NCBI GenBank assembly: GCA_036429605.1
Contig: CM071589.1
Coordinates: 4,526,001 to 4,590,000 of the forward strand
DNA from: Cladobotryum mycophilum
Taxonomy: Eukaryota; Ascomycota; Sordariomycetes; Hypocreales; Hypocreaceae
DNA length: 64,000 nucleotides
Direction: 5' to 3'
Positions 60,437 to 64,000 of this stretch are shown one piece after another (within the stretch, counting starts at the first letter, position 1; each line of letters starts with the position of its first letter). The notes beneath the pieces were generated by a model, which ran no database searches, had not been told where the DNA came from, and saw nothing but the letters and a program-made list of their open reading frames with translations. A program made the translations under genes and the position numbers.

Positions 60437-60906
60437 ATGGTATAACGAACGGGGGTGGGTAACAGTGAGTGGGTGGTGAGCAAAAGAACCTTGGTCGAAA
60501 CTCCACATCCTTTCTTTCTTTGACAAATCTCCATCTCCATATCCGTACCCTCATTCTCACTCTCACTCTCACTCTCACTCGCTCACTCGCTCTGTCATCC
60601 TTGTTGCTTTTTGTCGTTGTTGCTGCTGCTGTTGGCCGGATCTTGTTTTCTTCTATCCATTCCCTTTTCCTTGATCGTCACGTCTTTCAACTCCTTCCTC
60701 ATCTACTTACTCCATACATAATACGCTCTCTTCTCCTATTCGCCCGCAGTCTAAACACGATACCCTCATCCGCTTCCAACAGCGGCGCGCCGATAATGAA
60801 AAGCACGACTCGACTATAGCCTCACGTGTATTGCGCTCGCTCTCGTTCCCGCCATCGCTTCGTCTCTCTTCCCCATCCCCGTCCCCGTCCTTGGCTATCA
60901 TTCAAC

Positions 60907-63545
60907 ATGGACTCGACACGCCACTTTGCTGGCGACATGGCATCTCGTTTGCCCAGCTCGAGTAGACGACGTCTCCTGGCCGTCTTCTCTCGCCTATATC
61001 AAATCACTCAGCCCGCGTTGCGCATCGCCTCTGCCATTGCCTATCGCTTTGCCAGTCGGCAATTCATATTTACACTCGCCGCCGTATCTTTGTTCGGCGC
61101 GAAACTCGTACATATTACAGCATACTTCACTGCCTTGTCCGGCTCCGATATCCAATGGGGACTCTCTTTCTTCGCCCAGGATACCGCCTTCATCCTTTTC
61201 ATACGGCTTTTACTCGACTATAACCTTTTCTCCGCGAGCCGCTGGTTGAGCATTCTCGTCACGACCATCGCCTTTTTCATTGTACTATTCATGCTGGCCC
61301 TGGCGGCTACTAGTATTTCTTTCTTTGCTATTGCTGGGTCGGAACTTCACTGGCGTAATGCTGCGCTAGCTAGCGACTCCTCATCATGGAAGCTCCTGCT
61401 GACGGGCTTGTTCTCCTTTATGATTGTGGTGGCTGTCATTTCTGCCATCAGCTGGGTCTCTCAGGACATCTTTTACTTTTTGGCCGGTCTCGCTCTCGAT
61501 ATCCTCAAATGGCCGTTTGCTTATGTACTAAACAAGCTCCCGATTCGCCGACGCCGACCTCTGAATCCAAAGTACGCATATGTTCCCCAACAGGACCTCG
61601 AAGGCGCCTCAGAGCTGCTGTCCAAGGAAGAGGAGGAGATGACATCTAGTGGTGGTGGTGGTGGTGATGATTCCCCCGAACATCAAAGTGGATGGTTGGA
61701 ATCTATGTCGCTGTTGCCTTCACCTTGTTCATGCAGGTTGCGTTGTATATTGCTCGGCCTCATGAAACATCTCTCGTCTTCATGTCATGGACCTTGCCGC
61801 TGTTGCCGTTTGTGGATTTTGCTCGTTCATCGTCTTCTTTGGCCATTCTCCGTCCGTTGTACGGTTCTGGCATCAACTTTGGCTGGGATAATCGCACCGC
61901 TCTCGCTGAGCCCATCCCTTTCCCCTGGTTGCCAAAAGAGACACTTCTTGAAGGATTCCAGGATTGGTATGAAAAGGATAAGAAGCACTACCGTGCATCT
62001 GATGATCCTCTCAAAATCTCTAACCTCGAAGAGCAAATTCTTCCCGAACTTCGCGAAGCGATTAACAATATGACAATCCGACATGTGGTTCTCATCAAAC
62101 TTGAAAGCACGCGAAAGGATGTCTTTCCCTTCAAGAAAGACAGCTTTATCTGGAATCATCTTGTCAACACATTCGAGAACAAGACATTCCCCGATGCCGC
62201 ACTGGAGCGACTATCGACCCTCACTAAAACTGCGAATTTTCTTACCGGCGATTACAACGATGGCTTTGAGCACAAGGAAAAGAAGCGACGTGGTGGAATC
62301 AACGCAAACCAGGTCCACACTACTGCTACCTACACTTTGAAGAGCTTGACTGGTACCCTCTGCGGTTTATCACCACTTGTTGCCGACTTTAATGCTGAAG
62401 TCACGCATCACATCTATCAACCCTGTTTGCCTCACATCTTTGAGGCCCTCAATCACAACCTAGACCGAAAGAAGGATGTTGTTGTCACGGATGACTTTAC
62501 CTCATTCAAGTGGAAGAATTGGTTCATGCAGTCTGTGACAAACGGATTCGATCATCAAGATCAACTCATGCTGAACTGGGGCTTCCCTGCCAACAACACC
62601 ATTTATAAGGAATATCTCCAGAGCGAGGATGCCAAGTTTGGGGTTGTTGATTTGCCGGATGTCAACTATTATGGCATGGCCGAGGTTGCTATTGAGGACT
62701 ATGTCCGAGATGCTTTCAAATCGGCAAAGGAGAATAACGAGCGAGTTTTTATGACGCACTTGACAAGCACAACACATCATCCTTTCGGATTGCCCGAGGG
62801 CGAAGAAATCGTTGACCTTACCGCAGAGGGCAAATTGGATAATCTGTCAAAGTATGTAAATGCGGTCGGCTTTGTCGATCGTTGGCTGCAAAAGGTGTTG
62901 GATGTCTTGGATGAGCAGGGCGTTGCAGACGAGACTCTAGTTGTTTTTGTTGGCGACCACGGCCTTTCGGTTGCTGAAAACGATGGCATTACCCCGTACT
63001 ACAACCCCAACATTGGCAACTTCCATGTCCCCTTGGTCCTTTCACACCCCAGTCTCCCGGCCATCGATGTCAACGATGCTGTTGTGTCCTACCAGATTCT
63101 GCCGACAATCTTGGACATGCTTCTCGAGACGGGCTCCCTATCTAGGTCGCAGACCAAGGTGGCCGAAGATTTGGTCCGAAACTACGAGGGACAGTCTCTT
63201 ATTCGACCCCTGATCAACTTTAGCAACAAGACTGGACAGGCAAACTGGCAAGTGACGGTGATGAATCCTGGCCGCGCGACAGTCGCAGTTCGAGATGCCA
63301 GGCAGCCACACTTCCGACTGACTGTGCCTATCATTGAAAATACTGAGTGGCGCTTTACCGACCTGGATACGGATCTGCATGAGGAGAGTCCACTAGTTTC
63401 GTTTAGTTTTGTCCCACTCTTGCGCAGAATCGAGCATGAACATAGTCTTGATGCCGCGAAGTGGGCGGAAGAAGCTGCATTTATAGCCCGGTGGTGGGTG
63501 GAAGAAAACAGCCATCGCTGGCGTTACGATCCATCAAAAGAATAA
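60907..63545 (+). CDS. Polytopic membrane protein with sulfatase/LTA-synthase-like catalytic domain, one frame break
   Basis: No intron seen. The N-terminal 280 residues hold about six hydrophobic helices with short loops. They are followed by an acidic Ser/Gly/Asp linker and a large domain of the alkaline-phosphatase superfamily. Metal- and active-site elements visible: RHVVLIKLESTRKD (about 390-402, acidic ligand as in LtaS-type ESF), ATYTLKSLTGTLCGLSPL (about 470, a candidate Thr nucleophile), FMTHLTSTTHHPF and VVFVGDHGLS (about 680, the Asp-His metal pair). Bacterial relatives move phosphoglycerol or similar groups outside the membrane, and the fungal substrate is unknown. The frame breaks at the C5 run 61673-61677 between GGGGDDS and PRTSKWMVGIYVAV. 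One more C gives 879 residues with the last helix restored. ATG 60907 (TTCAACATGG) is the first ATG; upstream codons in frame lack one. Confidence 0.85.
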
Positions 63546-64000
63546 GACACCACAATGACTCAACTTTCATTTCTTGTTGATTGGCTTTGTATGACATACT
63601 ACACAGTTTTATTGTTACGCGGTACTGTTTTTTTCTAAAGGGCATTGGGATATTATAATATCTTTGGTATCAAGTCTTGCATTCAGGCGTTTATTTGTAT
63701 TGAGCTGTATGATTGAGAAATTTCATGGGAGGATTGTGAATTATTTCTTTAGCTTTTTGGATTTTTGTAAGAGGGGAAATATGTTTTGCCTTGCGTTGTG
63801 TTTCTATAGCTTGGAAAAAGACAAACGGAGCGAGCATTTAGACGGATAGGAGAGGATATGGATGATTGTGTTTGGATCGAAGCGGTCTGAAATTGGTCAT
63901 GACAGAGAGAGGGAGAGAGGGAGAGGAGGGAGAGAGTCCGTGAAGGATAATTAAAAGCGTTTATTCATCGACTTTGTGTTGGGGTGAATGTTGAGAGAAG
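63546..64000. other. 3' flank to the window edge
   Basis: This holds the likely 3' untranslated region of the preceding gene, an AT-rich part around 63640-63720 and a GA/GGGA-rich purine tract at 63903-63935. I see no gene start. Confidence 0.55.

Larger units (their letters stand above)
57446..60906. other. Intergenic, formamidase to membrane sulfatase-like gene
   Basis: No gene is supportable. An 11-bp TATGGAGCGTG tandem array, decaying rightward, spans about 58080-58120. AATG tetramers lie at 58281-58304, GGCCA pentamers near 58398-58415, a GGCACT/GGCATT hexamer array at 60400-60436 and CTCACT repeats at 60552-60590. Exact copies of TACGGAGTA are at 58559 and 59967. The CT-rich part from 60500 to 60900 is the probable leader of the gene at 60907. 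Confidence 0.55.

Noticed and set aside
1..64000. tRNA or dispersed 5S rRNA genes
   Set aside because: By eye I found no matching internal promoter boxes with a cloverleaf, and no 5S-like sequence; a covariance search could still find one.
1..64000. Transposon or RIP-degraded element
   Set aside because: No transposase or reverse-transcriptase fragments, long terminal repeats or inverted ends were seen. Repeats are simple sequence and short arrays.

Overview
The window looks like nuclear DNA of a filamentous ascomycete (Pezizomycotina; a Sordariomycete, perhaps Hypocreales, is my guess). Reasons: short GT-AG introns of about 50-160 nt, a 12-nt first exon in the B-type cyclin gene, a Zn(II)2Cys6 regulator, an EF-hand aspartate/glutamate carrier, CT-rich leaders, and abundant intergenic microsatellites. 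I find 13 protein genes and no convincing tRNA, rRNA, transposon or CRISPR array. Gene density is low, about one gene per 5 kb.

Layout. 1-16530 holds no gene I can support. Then come a PQ-loop membrane protein (16531-17523,+), a probable nuclear protein with a duplicated module (19431-20787,+), methylenetetrahydrofolate reductase (21947-23940,-), divergent mitochondrial leucyl-tRNA synthetase (24674-27633,+), a small secreted cysteine-rich protein (29305-29764,+), a cystinosin-like PQ-loop transporter (30278-31226,-), a degraded 2EXR/F-box-like gene (33978-34765,+), the mitochondrial aspartate/glutamate carrier (35468-37767,-) and a B-type mitotic cyclin (40065-42255,-). A 7.5-kb gene-free stretch separates the cyclin from a zinc-cluster regulator (49782-51735,+). 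The right end has an MFS monocarboxylate-type transporter (54880-56354,+), a convergent kynurenine-formamidase-like hydrolase (56479-57445,-) and a membrane-anchored sulfatase/LTA-synthase-like protein (60907-63545,+).

How the genes relate. This is mostly housekeeping: folate/methionine metabolism, mitochondrial translation, mitochondrial aspartate/glutamate exchange, lysosomal or vacuolar amino-acid export, and mitosis. I see no operon-like or biosynthetic cluster. The only suggestive pair is the MFS transporter and the formamidase, which lie tail to tail with 124 bp between their stop codons.

Main anomaly. Eight of the 13 genes lose frame exactly at a run of C or G (4-6 bases). In nearly every case one extra C or G in that run restores a protein that looks fully conserved. 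Several are genes expected to be essential or strongly selected. A systematic homopolymer under-call in the assembly is the simplest explanation; the 2EXR-like gene, with four breaks, may be a true pseudogene. Coordinates below are for the sequence as given, with breaks stated.
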